DNA of 8,313 bases from Oscillibacter sp. UBA6647 (GCA_002455655.1 DKLF01000004.1:1-8313); one strand, 5' to 3'; counted from the first letter of the stretch, positions 1 through 6,928 are shown. Notes: a model not told the origin generated them from the letters alone. Numbers and translations: made by a program.

Positions 1-906
1 GTCCTGAAGCTGTCCCACCATGTGACGGAGGGTGACAGCAACGACATCCTGTTCAACAAATTTGCCGAGTTGGTCAAAGAGAAGACCAACGGCGAGATTG
101 AGATCGACATCTATCCCAACGGACAGTTGTATGGCCAGAAGGACGGGCTGGAGGCCCTGAAACTTGGCACGCTGGATCTGGCCATGTCCGACACCTCCCT
201 GTGGGCCAACTATGACCCCGCCTGCGGCGTGCTGGATATGCCCTACATGTTTAAGAGCCGCGAGCACGCGATCAAGGTGGCATCTTCCGATATCATTGAC
301 CCCATTAAGGACCGCTTGGTGAGTTCCGCCGGAATCCGTCCCATCCTTGTGGAGTGCCTGAACTTCCGCAACGCGCTGGTGAAGGATATGAACGTTGACT
401 CCTTTGAAGATTTCAAGGGAATGAAGATGCGTACGCCCGAGGCTCCCATGACCATCGCCGCGTTTGAGGCCATCGGCGCCAACCCTGTTGTGATTCCCTC
501 CGGCGAGGCGTATACCGCGGTTCAGACCGGTGTGGCCGACGGACTGGAGGGCCACGCCGAGTATATGGTTTTGCAGAAGTTCTACGAGGTTGCTAAGAAC
601 TATGTGCAGACCCAGCATGTCATGACGTTCACCGCTTTGAACATGAACGAGAAGGTTTATGAGACGCTGACCGATTCCCAGAAGCAGGCGTTTGCGGACG
701 CAAGCACCGAGGCTCTGGCCTATTTCTATGAGTATACCGACAAGCTGTTTGAGGAGAAGTATGCCGAGTTGGAGGCCGACGGCGTCAAGATCACCGACAT
801 CGACCGCGCTCCCTTCGAGGAGGCCTGCGCTCCCTTCATCCAGAAGTTCGTCGCCGACAACAACCTGCAGGATGTATATAGCGCAATTATGGAGGCTGCT
901 GAGTAA
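1..906 (+). CDS. dctP: TRAP transporter substrate-binding protein DctP, 5'-truncated by window edge
   Basis: This is the periplasmic or lipid-anchored solute receptor of a TRAP transporter, which hands its ligand to the DctQM membrane complex. The frame is open from base 1 (VLKLSHHVTEGDS), so the GTG at 22 is an internal valine codon and not a start. The 301 visible residues lack only the signal peptide and first strand of a protein usually about 330-345 long. Family hallmarks are the early LKLSHH strand, YPNGQLYG near residue 37, and the KMRTP motif with Arg at visible residue 144. That Arg is the one that normally salt-bridges a ligand carboxylate. The segment GVADGLEGH and the interdomain TALNMN strand (about 211-216) follow. 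The conserved Arg suggests an organic anion, though TRAP receptors for sulfonates and sugar acids share this fold, so the ligand is unknown. The gene ends 2 nt before dctQ. Confidence 0.95.
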   Translation, partial: VLKLSHHVTEGDSNDILFNKFAELVKEKTNGEIEIDIYPNGQLYGQKDGLEALKLGTLDLAMSDTSLWANYDPACGVLDMPYMFKSREHAIKVASSDIIDPIKDRLVSSAGIRPILVECLNFRNALVKDMNVDSFEDFKGMKMRTPEAPMTIAAFEAIGANPVVIPSGEAYTAVQTGVADGLEGHAEYMVLQKFYEVAKNYVQTQHVMTFTALNMNEKVYETLTDSQKQAFADASTEALAYFYEYTDKLFEEKYAELEADGVKITDIDRAPFEEACAPFIQKFVADNNLQDVYSAIMEAAE

Positions 907-908
907 TC

Positions 909-1397
909 ATGCTGAACGCAACGAGAAAGCTTACCAACGTATTGGTGACGGCTCTGTTCACCATCCTGGTAGTCGTCGTGTTCATCCAAGTTATCTTCCG
1001 TCAGGTCGGCTTCAGCTTTCCGTATGCGGACGAGCTGTCCCGTTACACGTTTGTGTGGCTGATCTACTTGGGTGGCACCATTACCATCCGAAATGGGATG
1101 AACATCACCTTCGACGTTATTCTGGATGCGCTGCCCAAGCCTGTCTGGAGAGTCGTGTTTACCCTTGTAAACCTGATTTCCTGCTCATTTCTTGCCATGG
1201 CCACGGTGCTGGGGAGCAACTTGGCGTGGGTCAATCGCGTGCAGAACTCGTCCGTTATGAAGCTGAACATGGGTGTGGTGATGCTGGCGATTCCGCTGGG
1301 CGGCCTGCTGATGTTTTTTGAGCAGATCAGCTATTATCTCAGAAAGATGAAAGAAGCGAACGCGTCTTCTAAAGCCGTGGAAGGGGAGGGGGAATAA
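909..1397 (+). CDS. dctQ: TRAP transporter small membrane subunit DctQ
   Basis: This is the small integral-membrane subunit of the TRAP transporter, 162 aa and the usual family size. Four hydrophobic segments lie at about residues 9-30, 46-61, 79-102 and 119-141. The family signature is between the first two: Tyr-Ala-Asp-Glu-Leu-Ser-Arg (39-45) leading into FVWLIYLGG (48-56), followed by the RNGMNITFD stretch (61-69). The C-terminus is short, charged and cytosolic-looking. The ATG at 909 follows the dctP stop by 2 nt. A GGAGG at 891-895, inside the end of dctP, is the likely ribosome binding site although its 13-nt spacing is long, so translational coupling to dctP is plausible. It acts with dctP and dctM. 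Confidence 0.93.
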   Translation: MLNATRKLTNVLVTALFTILVVVVFIQVIFRQVGFSFPYADELSRYTFVWLIYLGGTITIRNGMNITFDVILDALPKPVWRVVFTLVNLISCSFLAMATVLGSNLAWVNRVQNSSVMKLNMGVVMLAIPLGGLLMFFEQISYYLRKMKEANASSKAVEGEGE

Positions 1398-1400
1398 GAG

Positions 1401-2678
1401 ATGTTTACAGTTGCATTCGGTTTGTTCTTCCTCCTGCTGCTTTTGGGCGTGCCCATCGCGTTTTCCATGGGACTGGGCTCCGCCATCGCCCTCTTTGTGA
1501 GCGGCGCAGTGGACCCTGTACTGGTGGGACACAAGCTCTTCACCGGCGTCGACTCCTTCAGCCTGATGGCGATCCCTTTTTTCATGCTTTCCGGAGAGCT
1601 GATGGAGCAGGGCGGCCTGTCCAAGCGGTTGGTGAACCTGTCCTCCGCGCTGATTGGTCATATTACCGGCGGTCTGGGACTGGTGGACATTCTGACCAGC
1701 GTGATTTTTGCCGGTATTTCCGGCTCCGCCGCGGCGGATACCGCAGCGGTGGGGAGCATGATGATTCCCGGCATGAAAAAGAAGGGATATCCCGGCGGAA
1801 TGGCGGCCGTGATTCAGGCCTGCGCCGGTTCTCTTGGCCCGATTATCCCCCCCAGCATGACGATGATCATCTATTGCTCTTTGACCAACACCTCCATTGC
1901 TTCGCTGTTTATGGCGGGTGTGATTCCCGGACTGCTGATTGGCGTGAGCCTCATGGTCCTTACCTATTTTTATGCAAAGAAGATGGGCATTAAGGGCGAG
2001 AAAAGATGCGGCCTGAGAGAGATATGGGTCGCCTTGAAAGAGGCCGTCTGGGCCATCATTATGCCCGTTATCATCATCGGCGGCATTGTGGGCGGTATTT
2101 TTACCCCCACCGAAGCGGGCGCCATCGCAGTTGTGTATGCGTTCTTTGTGGGCATGTTCGTTTACAAAGAATTTACTCTGCCAGATATTCCTAGGATTTT
2201 CCAGAAGTCTGCCGGTATGACCGCCATGTCTTTGCTGATCGTCGCGGGCGCAGCCATTTTTAGCTTCCTGGTGGCCTTTGCCAAGGTGCCGCAGGCAGTG
2301 ATTTCCTTCCTGACCGGCATCACAGATAACAAGTACTTGATCATGATCCTGCTGGTGCTGTTCCTGCTCCTTGTGGGCATGTTCATAGAGACCATTGCCG
2401 CAACGATCATTGTTGCACCGATTCTGCTGCCCGTTGCCGCGCAGTATGGGATTGACCCCATCCAGTTTGCTTTGGTGATGGTCATTACTTTGGTGTACGC
2501 AGGCGTAACGCCTCCTGTGGGCGGCGTACTGTTCATTACCATCGGCATTGCGGAGGTGAAGCTCAAGGATACTCTGAAATATCTGATGCCCTATCTGGCG
2601 GCGGTGTTTATCATCGTTCTGCTGTGTATCTTTGTACCCCCGCTTTCCACATTCCTGCCGACTCTGCTCTTCGGCTGA
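1401..2678 (+). CDS. dctM: TRAP transporter large membrane subunit DctM
   Basis: This is the large permease subunit, 425 aa and full length, which carries the sodium-coupled transport path. It is hydrophobic throughout with about 11-12 predicted membrane helices. DctM motifs appear in order: IPFFMLSGELM (58-68), the GISGSAAADTAAVGS stretch (105-119) followed by MMIPGM, the re-entrant loop GPIIPPS (146-152), FTPTEAGAIA in the middle, and YAGVTPPVGG (366-375), the second re-entrant hairpin. These are the conserved substrate and sodium site elements of the DctM/SiaM family. The start is well defined: a G-rich Shine-Dalgarno stretch (1383-1392) overlaps the end of dctQ, and the ATG follows the dctQ stop by 3 nt. 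An intrinsic terminator lies immediately downstream. Confidence 0.96.
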   Translation: MFTVAFGLFFLLLLLGVPIAFSMGLGSAIALFVSGAVDPVLVGHKLFTGVDSFSLMAIPFFMLSGELMEQGGLSKRLVNLSSALIGHITGGLGLVDILTSVIFAGISGSAAADTAAVGSMMIPGMKKKGYPGGMAAVIQACAGSLGPIIPPSMTMIIYCSLTNTSIASLFMAGVIPGLLIGVSLMVLTYFYAKKMGIKGEKRCGLREIWVALKEAVWAIIMPVIIIGGIVGGIFTPTEAGAIAVVYAFFVGMFVYKEFTLPDIPRIFQKSAGMTAMSLLIVAGAAIFSFLVAFAKVPQAVISFLTGITDNKYLIMILLVLFLLLVGMFIETIAATIIVAPILLPVAAQYGIDPIQFALVMVITLVYAGVTPPVGGVLFITIGIAEVKLKDTLKYLMPYLAAVFIIVLLCIFVPPLSTFLPTLLFG

Positions 2679-2686
2679 TTCTCAAA

Positions 2687-2724
2687 AAAGACGGGCAGAA
2701 TTTTAAGTTCTGTCCGTCTTTGTT
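2687..2724 (+). terminator. Intrinsic terminator after the TRAP genes
   Basis: Arms 2687-2700 and 2708-2721 form a 14-bp stem with a single G-U pair and a 7-nt loop, beginning 8 nt after the dctM stop. The 3' arm ends in TTT and is followed by GTTT; the 5' arm is preceded by an A run, so the hairpin could also work on the opposite strand. It separates the transporter from the catabolic genes. The next start codon is only about 40 nt away and I see no convincing promoter between them, so partial read-through is likely. Confidence 0.8.
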
Positions 2725-2761
2725 TCACCGTCCAGATTGCTGAATCTATGGGAGGCTTTTT

Positions 2762-3814
2762 ATGAAAGCGCTGGTAAAAACAAAACTTGGACCTGACTGC
2801 ATGCGATACATGGATATGCCCGAGCCGGTTCCCGGCGCCGACGACATCAAGGTGAAGATTTTTGCCTGTGGTATCTGCGGCACGGATATTCATTTGATGC
2901 ACGACGAATACCCCAGCAAGCCGCCGATTATCACCGGCCATGAATTTTCCGGCGTGGTGTCTGAGGCGGGCGCGAATGTGACCGATTTCAAGCCCGGTGA
3001 CAGAATTGTGACCCTGACCGCCGTGGACACCTGCGAGGAGTGCGAGTGGTGCCGTCAGGGCCTTCGGATGCTGTGTCCCGCGCGCAAGAGCGTGGGCAGC
3101 GGCTGTAACGGCGGCTTTGCCGAATACGTGGTAATCCCCGCGAAGCACGCGTTCCACTTGCCCGACGGCATCGCCATGGAAACGGCGGCGCTTTGCGAAC
3201 CGCTGGCCTGTGTGTGTCGCAGCGTCTGCGAGCGCGCATCCGTCAAGGCCGGGGACTTCGTTCTGGTCGCGGGTGCGGGCGTTATGGCCCAACTGACCGC
3301 GCAGGTGGCGATGGCCAACGGCGGCGTGGTGATTATGACCGGACTGAAAAATGACGCGGAGCGATTTGCCATGGCTAAGCGGCTGGGCGTTTTCGAGACA
3401 CTTTACGTGGACGAGGGCGAACCGCTGGCCCGCGTTATGGAGCTGACCGGCGGCATGGGCGCGCAGTTGGCATTTGAGTGCTCCGGCGCGGCCGCCTCCG
3501 CGAAATTCTGCCTGGAGGCGCTGATGAAAACCGGCCAGTATATTCAGGTGGCGATTCCCGGAAAGCCCATTCCCTTTGATATGGACATGGCGCTGTATAA
3601 GGAAATCACCATTTCCAACAGCTACGCCTCCGAGCGCACGTCGTGGCTGATTGCCCTGCGCCTGCTGGAGAAAAAACTGATCAACATTGCGCCTCTTGCA
3701 AGCTCCATCCTGCCCCTGACCGAGTGGGAGGAGGGCTTCCGCCGCACGATTGTGAAGGAGGGCTTCAAGGTTCTTCTGATGCCACATCCCGAAGACCTGA
3801 AGGAGTCCGAGTAA
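2762..3814 (+). CDS. Zinc-dependent medium-chain alcohol/polyol dehydrogenase (MDR1)
   Basis: This is a 350-aa cytosolic member of the sorbitol / L-threonine / butanediol dehydrogenase group, expected to oxidise a secondary alcohol to a ketone with NAD(P)+. Catalytic zinc residues are Cys39 (GICGTD), His60-Glu61 (GHEFSG) and Glu146 (CEPL). The structural zinc lobe is intact with Cys91, Cys94, Cys97 and Cys105. The Rossmann turn at 171-176 reads GAGVMA, so the usual third glycine of GxGxxG is alanine. The end of the second strand (VVIMTG) lacks the acidic residue typical of NAD+ enzymes, so NADP+ use is possible. The ATG has GGAGG at 2751-2755, 6 nt upstream. The gene is the first of five same-strand catabolic genes. 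The exact substrate is not readable. It shares only family-level similarity (about a third by eye) with the second MDR at 6951. Confidence 0.92.
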   Translation: MKALVKTKLGPDCMRYMDMPEPVPGADDIKVKIFACGICGTDIHLMHDEYPSKPPIITGHEFSGVVSEAGANVTDFKPGDRIVTLTAVDTCEECEWCRQGLRMLCPARKSVGSGCNGGFAEYVVIPAKHAFHLPDGIAMETAALCEPLACVCRSVCERASVKAGDFVLVAGAGVMAQLTAQVAMANGGVVIMTGLKNDAERFAMAKRLGVFETLYVDEGEPLARVMELTGGMGAQLAFECSGAAASAKFCLEALMKTGQYIQVAIPGKPIPFDMDMALYKEITISNSYASERTSWLIALRLLEKKLINIAPLASSILPLTEWEEGFRRTIVKEGFKVLLMPHPEDLKESE

Positions 3815-3829
3815 ATTGCTTTGCGCATG

Positions 3830-3836
3830 AAGGAGG
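3830..3836 (+). promoter_or_regulatory. Ribosome binding site that fixes the transketolase N-half start
   Basis: AAGGAGG is a near-perfect Shine-Dalgarno sequence 7 nt before the ATG at 3844. The reading frame is open further upstream into the preceding dehydrogenase gene, but that extension lacks transketolase sequence and a matching ribosome binding site, so 3844 is chosen. Confidence 0.9.
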
Positions 3837-3843
3837 TTTTTCA

Positions 3844-4686
3844 ATGAATGAAGGAACAACAAAAGAAATGAACGTCCTTGCGGCACAAATCCGCCTGGAG
3901 ACGCTGAAGGTGATCCATTCTCTTGGCTTTGGCCATGTGGGCGGATCCGTGGATCTGGCGGAGCTGATGGCGGTACTGTACGGCAAGGTCATGAAGTTCG
4001 ACCCGAAAAATCCCCGGTGGGAAGACCGGGACTGGCTGGTTCTGTCCAAGGGCCACTCAGGTCCGGTGGCCTACGCTACATACGGGCTGATGGGCTTCTA
4101 TCCCATGGAGGAGGCCTATACCCTGAATCATCCCCATACAAGGTTTCCCAGTCATACGGACCGCAAGCTTACTCCCGGTGTGGACCTGACCACCGGCTCA
4201 CTGGGACAGGGCGCCTCCAGCGCGGCTGGCGCGGCGCTGGGCAACAAAATCGACGGACGGGACAATCGCGTGTTCTGCGTGGTGGGCGACGGCGAGGCGG
4301 ACGAAGGTCAGGTGTGGGAGGCATTTCACTTTGCCTATGCCCACAAGCTGGACAATCTGGTGTATTTTATTGACAAAAACGGTTATCAACTGGACGGCAA
4401 GACCTGTGACATTCTGGACCACGGCAGCCTTGCCAAAAAGGCTGAGGCCTTTGGACTGTATACGCAGGAGATCGACGGGCATGACATGAACGCGATCTAT
4501 GACGCCATCCAAAACGCCCGCGCGAAAAAGGGCGTGCCTTCCTGTATTGTGATGGACACCTGCAAAGGCAAGGGCGCGACATTTGCCGAGTCCAAGCACG
4601 ACCACTCCTCTCAGCCCGACGGGGAGCAGTGGGTCGAGGCGCTGGCCACGGCAGAAAAGGCTCTGGCGGATGCCAGAAACGCTTGA
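3844..4686 (+). CDS. Transketolase, N-terminal (thiamine-diphosphate PP-domain) subunit
   Basis: This is the N-terminal half (280 aa) of a split transketolase, which pairs with the next gene to move a two-carbon ketol unit from a ketose to an aldose. The thiamine diphosphate/metal motif is GDGEADEG (148-155) ending at DKNGYQLDG (177-185). Histidines matching the active-site set of full-length transketolases are visible: His31 (FGHVGGS), His71 (SKGHSGP), His104 (PSHTDRK) and a His near 252-254. The cofactor-binding segment TTGSLGQGAS (116-125) is intact. The length matches free-standing N-subunits of Firmicutes and archaea. By these motifs this half is canonical and should bind the cofactor. 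It ends 13 nt before the C-subunit gene, as expected for subunits needed in equal amounts. Confidence 0.95.
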   Translation: MNEGTTKEMNVLAAQIRLETLKVIHSLGFGHVGGSVDLAELMAVLYGKVMKFDPKNPRWEDRDWLVLSKGHSGPVAYATYGLMGFYPMEEAYTLNHPHTRFPSHTDRKLTPGVDLTTGSLGQGASSAAGAALGNKIDGRDNRVFCVVGDGEADEGQVWEAFHFAYAHKLDNLVYFIDKNGYQLDGKTCDILDHGSLAKKAEAFGLYTQEIDGHDMNAIYDAIQNARAKKGVPSCIVMDTCKGKGATFAESKHDHSSQPDGEQWVEALATAEKALADARNA

Positions 4687-4692
4687 GGAGGG
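4685..4692 (+). promoter_or_regulatory. Ribosome binding site overlapping the transketolase N-half stop
   Basis: GAGGAGGG begins inside the TGA stop of the N-subunit and lies 7 nt before the ATG at 4700. It fixes 4700 as the C-subunit start rather than longer in-frame extensions into the upstream gene, and it suggests coupled translation of the two halves. Confidence 0.85.
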
Positions 4693-4699
4693 TAGACCG

Positions 4700-5674
4700 A
4701 TGAATGTGAAACTGATTGGCAAGCATGAAAAAGATTCCCGGGCAAGCCGGGATGCCTTCGCTCTGCCCCTGAAGGAGATGATGGCGCAGGACGAGAGCAT
4801 CTGCTATGTGGACTGCGACCTGATGAGCTGCGTGAACACAAAGCAGTTGCAGCAGAACTACCCCGAGCGGGCGTTTCAGGCGGGCATCGCGGAGGGGAAC
4901 GCCATGGGCGTTGCCGCGGGACTGATCGCCACGGGGAAGAAGGTGTTTGTCCACACCTTCGGCATTTTCGCCTCCCGGCGGTGCTACGACCAGATTTATA
5001 TGTCCGCGGCCTACGCGGGGCTGCCGGTACATGTGATGGGTTCGGATGCGGGCGTGACTGCGGCGTTTAACGGCGGTACTCATATGCCATTGGAAGACGG
5101 GGGCATGTACCTGAATATCCCCGAGAGCACGGTGCTGGATACGGCGGACTACGCCCAGTTGGAAAGCGTGGTACGCCAGTTGCCGGGCATCACCGCCGGA
5201 GTGACCTACACGCGGTTCATCCGCAAGGATGTGATGAAAATATACGAGGACGGCAGTGAGTTTGAAATTGGCAAGGGCGTGGTGCTCCACGAGAGCGGGA
5301 ACGATCAGGCCGCCATCATCACCTCCGGTCTCATGGTGGACGAGGCACTGAAGGCATACGAGGCTCTTCAGGCGGAGGGAATCTCCGTGCGGGTGATCGA
5401 TATGTTCACATGGAAGCCGCTGGACGAGGATTTGGTGGTTAAGGCCGCCCGAGAGACGGGCGCTGTGGTGACGGTGGAGAACCACAACGTCACCTGTGGC
5501 CTGGGCAGTGCGGTGGCAAGGTGCCTGGCCCGCAGACAGCCTGTGGTGCAGGAGTTTGTGGGGGTACAGGACCGGTTTGGTCAGGTGGGCCATCAGGACT
5601 TCCTGATGGATGAATACGGCTTGCGGGCCGCGAACATCGTCTCCGCCGTGAAGGCGGCCATCGCCCGCAAGTGA
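4700..5674 (+). CDS. Transketolase, C-terminal (PYR and C-terminal domain) subunit, unusual substrate loop
   Basis: This 324-aa partner half supplies the pyrimidine-binding domain and the C-terminal domain. The catalytic glutamate that activates the cofactor is Glu65, in a GIAEG context where most family members have AEQ. The loop at 114-128 is normally GSHAG..VGEDG.(S/T)H; here it reads GSDAGVTAAFNGGTH. The phosphate-contacting His is thus Asp116, and the usual Glu-Asp pair is Phe123-Asn124, while His128 is kept. Arginines in the YTRFIR segment (Arg172, Arg175) match the usual YIRLGR. The C-terminal domain is complete (ITSGLMVDEALKA, VIDMFTWKPLD, VENHNVTCGLGSAVA, with DRFGQVG near the end). 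The changes suggest altered donor or acceptor specificity. Known specialised split transketolases include those for apulose-4-phosphate and 6-sulfofructose; I cannot assign this one to either. Confidence 0.93.
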   Translation: MNVKLIGKHEKDSRASRDAFALPLKEMMAQDESICYVDCDLMSCVNTKQLQQNYPERAFQAGIAEGNAMGVAAGLIATGKKVFVHTFGIFASRRCYDQIYMSAAYAGLPVHVMGSDAGVTAAFNGGTHMPLEDGGMYLNIPESTVLDTADYAQLESVVRQLPGITAGVTYTRFIRKDVMKIYEDGSEFEIGKGVVLHESGNDQAAIITSGLMVDEALKAYEALQAEGISVRVIDMFTWKPLDEDLVVKAARETGAVVTVENHNVTCGLGSAVARCLARRQPVVQEFVGVQDRFGQVGHQDFLMDEYGLRAANIVSAVKAAIARK

Positions 5675-5685
5675 GCTTCGGATAT

Positions 5686-5712
5686 CCGGTGGGAGTGGAA
5701 GGCTCCCACCGG
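5686..5712 (+). other. Perfect intergenic hairpin 1
   Basis: Arms 5686-5695 (CCGGTGGGAG) and 5703-5712 are exact reverse complements, forming a GC-rich 10-bp stem with a 7-nt loop, 11 nt after the transketolase C-half stop. There is no T tract after it, so it is not a classical terminator. Its 5' arm overlaps a 10-bp palindrome CGGATATCCG at 5679-5688. It may protect a processed 3' end or modulate transcription; function is inferred. Confidence 0.75.
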
Positions 5713-5716
5713 CGGC

Positions 5717-5733
5717 CCTGTGCGCGGCACAGG
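5717..5733 (+). other. Perfect intergenic hairpin 2, just upstream of a ribosome binding site
   Basis: CCTGTGC (5717-5723) pairs exactly with GCACAGG (5727-5733) across a 3-nt GCG loop, only 4 nt after hairpin 1 and 4 nt before the AAAGGAAG ribosome binding site of the next gene. The placement would allow it to influence translation start or mRNA processing. No T tract follows. Confidence 0.7.
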
Positions 5734-5737
5734 TATG

Positions 5738-5745
5738 AAAGGAAG
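5738..5745 (+). promoter_or_regulatory. Ribosome binding site deciding the iron-type dehydrogenase start
   Basis: AAAGGAAG lies 7 nt before the ATG at 5753. Earlier in-frame starts (GTG 5720, ATG 5735, ATG 5747) lie within hairpin 2, before this site, or only 1 nt after it, so 5753 is preferred. Confidence 0.7.
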
Positions 5746-5752
5746 AATGACT

Positions 5753-6928
5753 ATGGATAAGTTTTCTGCTTCTCTGGCGGCGGACAGAAGAGAGATTGTC
5801 TTTGCCCCCACCGTGTATAAATTCCAGCGCTTTGCGGAGATGGCCCAGGAATTTGGCCTGAATGACCGGGACGTGGTGCTGTGCAACGAGTCGGTTCATG
5901 CGTCTTATATGAAGGAGCTGGGCCTGAAGTGCCAGTTTGTCTTCCGGAACAAATTCGGCTCTGGCGAGCCCAGCGAGGAAATGATTCAAAATATGTACGA
6001 CGCCATTCCCTACGACAGCTATGATCGGGTTGTGGCCGTGGGCGGCGGCGCAATTTTGGATTTGAGCAAGCTTTTGGGGTGCCGCCGACCAGACACGGTT
6101 CACAATCTGTTCTTCAAGCGCTTTCCCGTGGTTCACGAGAAAGATGTGATTGCCATTCCCACCACCTGCGGCACCGGCAGCGAGTGCACTAATATCTCCG
6201 TCGCTATCGTCAAGGACGAGAAAGACGGGCGACTCACCGGAAGGGAGACAAAGCTGGGCTTGGTGTCCGACGACATCATTCCCAACCGCGTTTGCCTGAT
6301 TCCAGAGCTGCTCCGGCCCTTGCCCTATAAGCCGTTTGCATGCTCCGCGATCGACGCGCTGATCCATGCCACCGAGTCTTTCCTCTCCCCCCACCGCAAG
6401 ACCATGACTTCGGAGCTGTTCAGCGAGAAGGCCATGGATATGATTCTCAAGGGCTTCAAACTGATTAGCGAGCAGGGGGAGGAAGCACGGATGGACTATC
6501 TGGACGAGTTCATCACCGCCTCCTTCTACGCGGGAATTGCTTTTTTGAAGGCGGGCTGCGGCCCGGTCCACGGCATGAGTTTCCCTCTGGGCGGGACGTA
6601 TCACGTACCCCACGGGGAGAGCAACTATATGCTTTTCGGCGCGATTTTGAAGTATTATGACGAGAAGAATCCCGACGGCGAGATTCTGAAATTCAAGAAG
6701 TTGGTGGCGCGGATTCTGGGCTGCGCAGACAAGGATGCGATTTCCACCCTGAACGCGCTGCTCCAGCGCATTTTGCCTCTGCGTCCCCTGCGGGAGACCG
6801 GCTTTACGGAGCAGGATATCGTGGAATTCCCCAAGTCTGTGGAGATCAACCAGCAGCGCCTGATGAACAACGCTTATTATTCCTTCGAGCGGGCGGATAT
6901 GGAGCGCATTTACCGGGAGTGCTATTGA
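5753..6928 (+). CDS. Iron-containing alcohol dehydrogenase, 4-hydroxybutyrate dehydrogenase-like
   Basis: This is a 391-aa group III (iron-type) NAD(P)-dependent dehydrogenase, probably acting as an aldehyde reductase in fermentation. Dinucleotide binding is shown by GGGAILD (97-103) and PTTCGTGSE (136-144). Metal ligands are Asp201 and His205 (AIDALIHATES), His273 (GPVHGMS) and His287 (HVPHGES), with the family spacing. Several stretches closely resemble clostridial 4-hydroxybutyrate dehydrogenases as I remember them: GSGEPSEEMI, LPYKPF, YAGIAFLKAG, YYDEKNPDG and the QQRLMNN C-terminal segment. That family interconverts succinate semialdehyde and 4-hydroxybutyrate, so a small semialdehyde carrying an acid group is a reasonable substrate class. 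This protein has about 20 extra N-terminal residues relative to that family. Related iron enzymes also reduce sulfoacetaldehyde (SarD-type). Its place after a transketolase suggests that it reduces the aldehyde left after C2 transfer (inference). Confidence 0.9.
   Translation: MDKFSASLAADRREIVFAPTVYKFQRFAEMAQEFGLNDRDVVLCNESVHASYMKELGLKCQFVFRNKFGSGEPSEEMIQNMYDAIPYDSYDRVVAVGGGAILDLSKLLGCRRPDTVHNLFFKRFPVVHEKDVIAIPTTCGTGSECTNISVAIVKDEKDGRLTGRETKLGLVSDDIIPNRVCLIPELLRPLPYKPFACSAIDALIHATESFLSPHRKTMTSELFSEKAMDMILKGFKLISEQGEEARMDYLDEFITASFYAGIAFLKAGCGPVHGMSFPLGGTYHVPHGESNYMLFGAILKYYDEKNPDGEILKFKKLVARILGCADKDAISTLNALLQRILPLRPLRETGFTEQDIVEFPKSVEINQQRLMNNAYYSFERADMERIYRECY

Noticed and set aside
3643..3843. 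N-terminal extension of the transketolase N-subunit into the MDR1 gene
   Set aside because: The in-frame extension overlaps MDR1, lacks transketolase similarity, and a near-perfect ribosome binding site precedes the ATG at 3844.
2591..3886. 431-codon open frame on the minus strand
   Set aside because: It is antisense to the intact, motif-complete MDR1 gene and runs through the terminator region; its composition is that of a codon-bias shadow.
4583..4699. N-terminal extension of the transketolase C-subunit into the N-subunit gene
   Set aside because: The extension is the out-of-frame shadow of the upstream gene; GAGGAGGG at 4685-4692 marks the ATG at 4700.
3844..5674. Transketolase as one gene broken by a frameshift
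   Set aside because: Each half has its own ribosome binding site, start codon and domain-boundary ends, and separately encoded N and C halves are a known normal arrangement in Bacillota and archaea.
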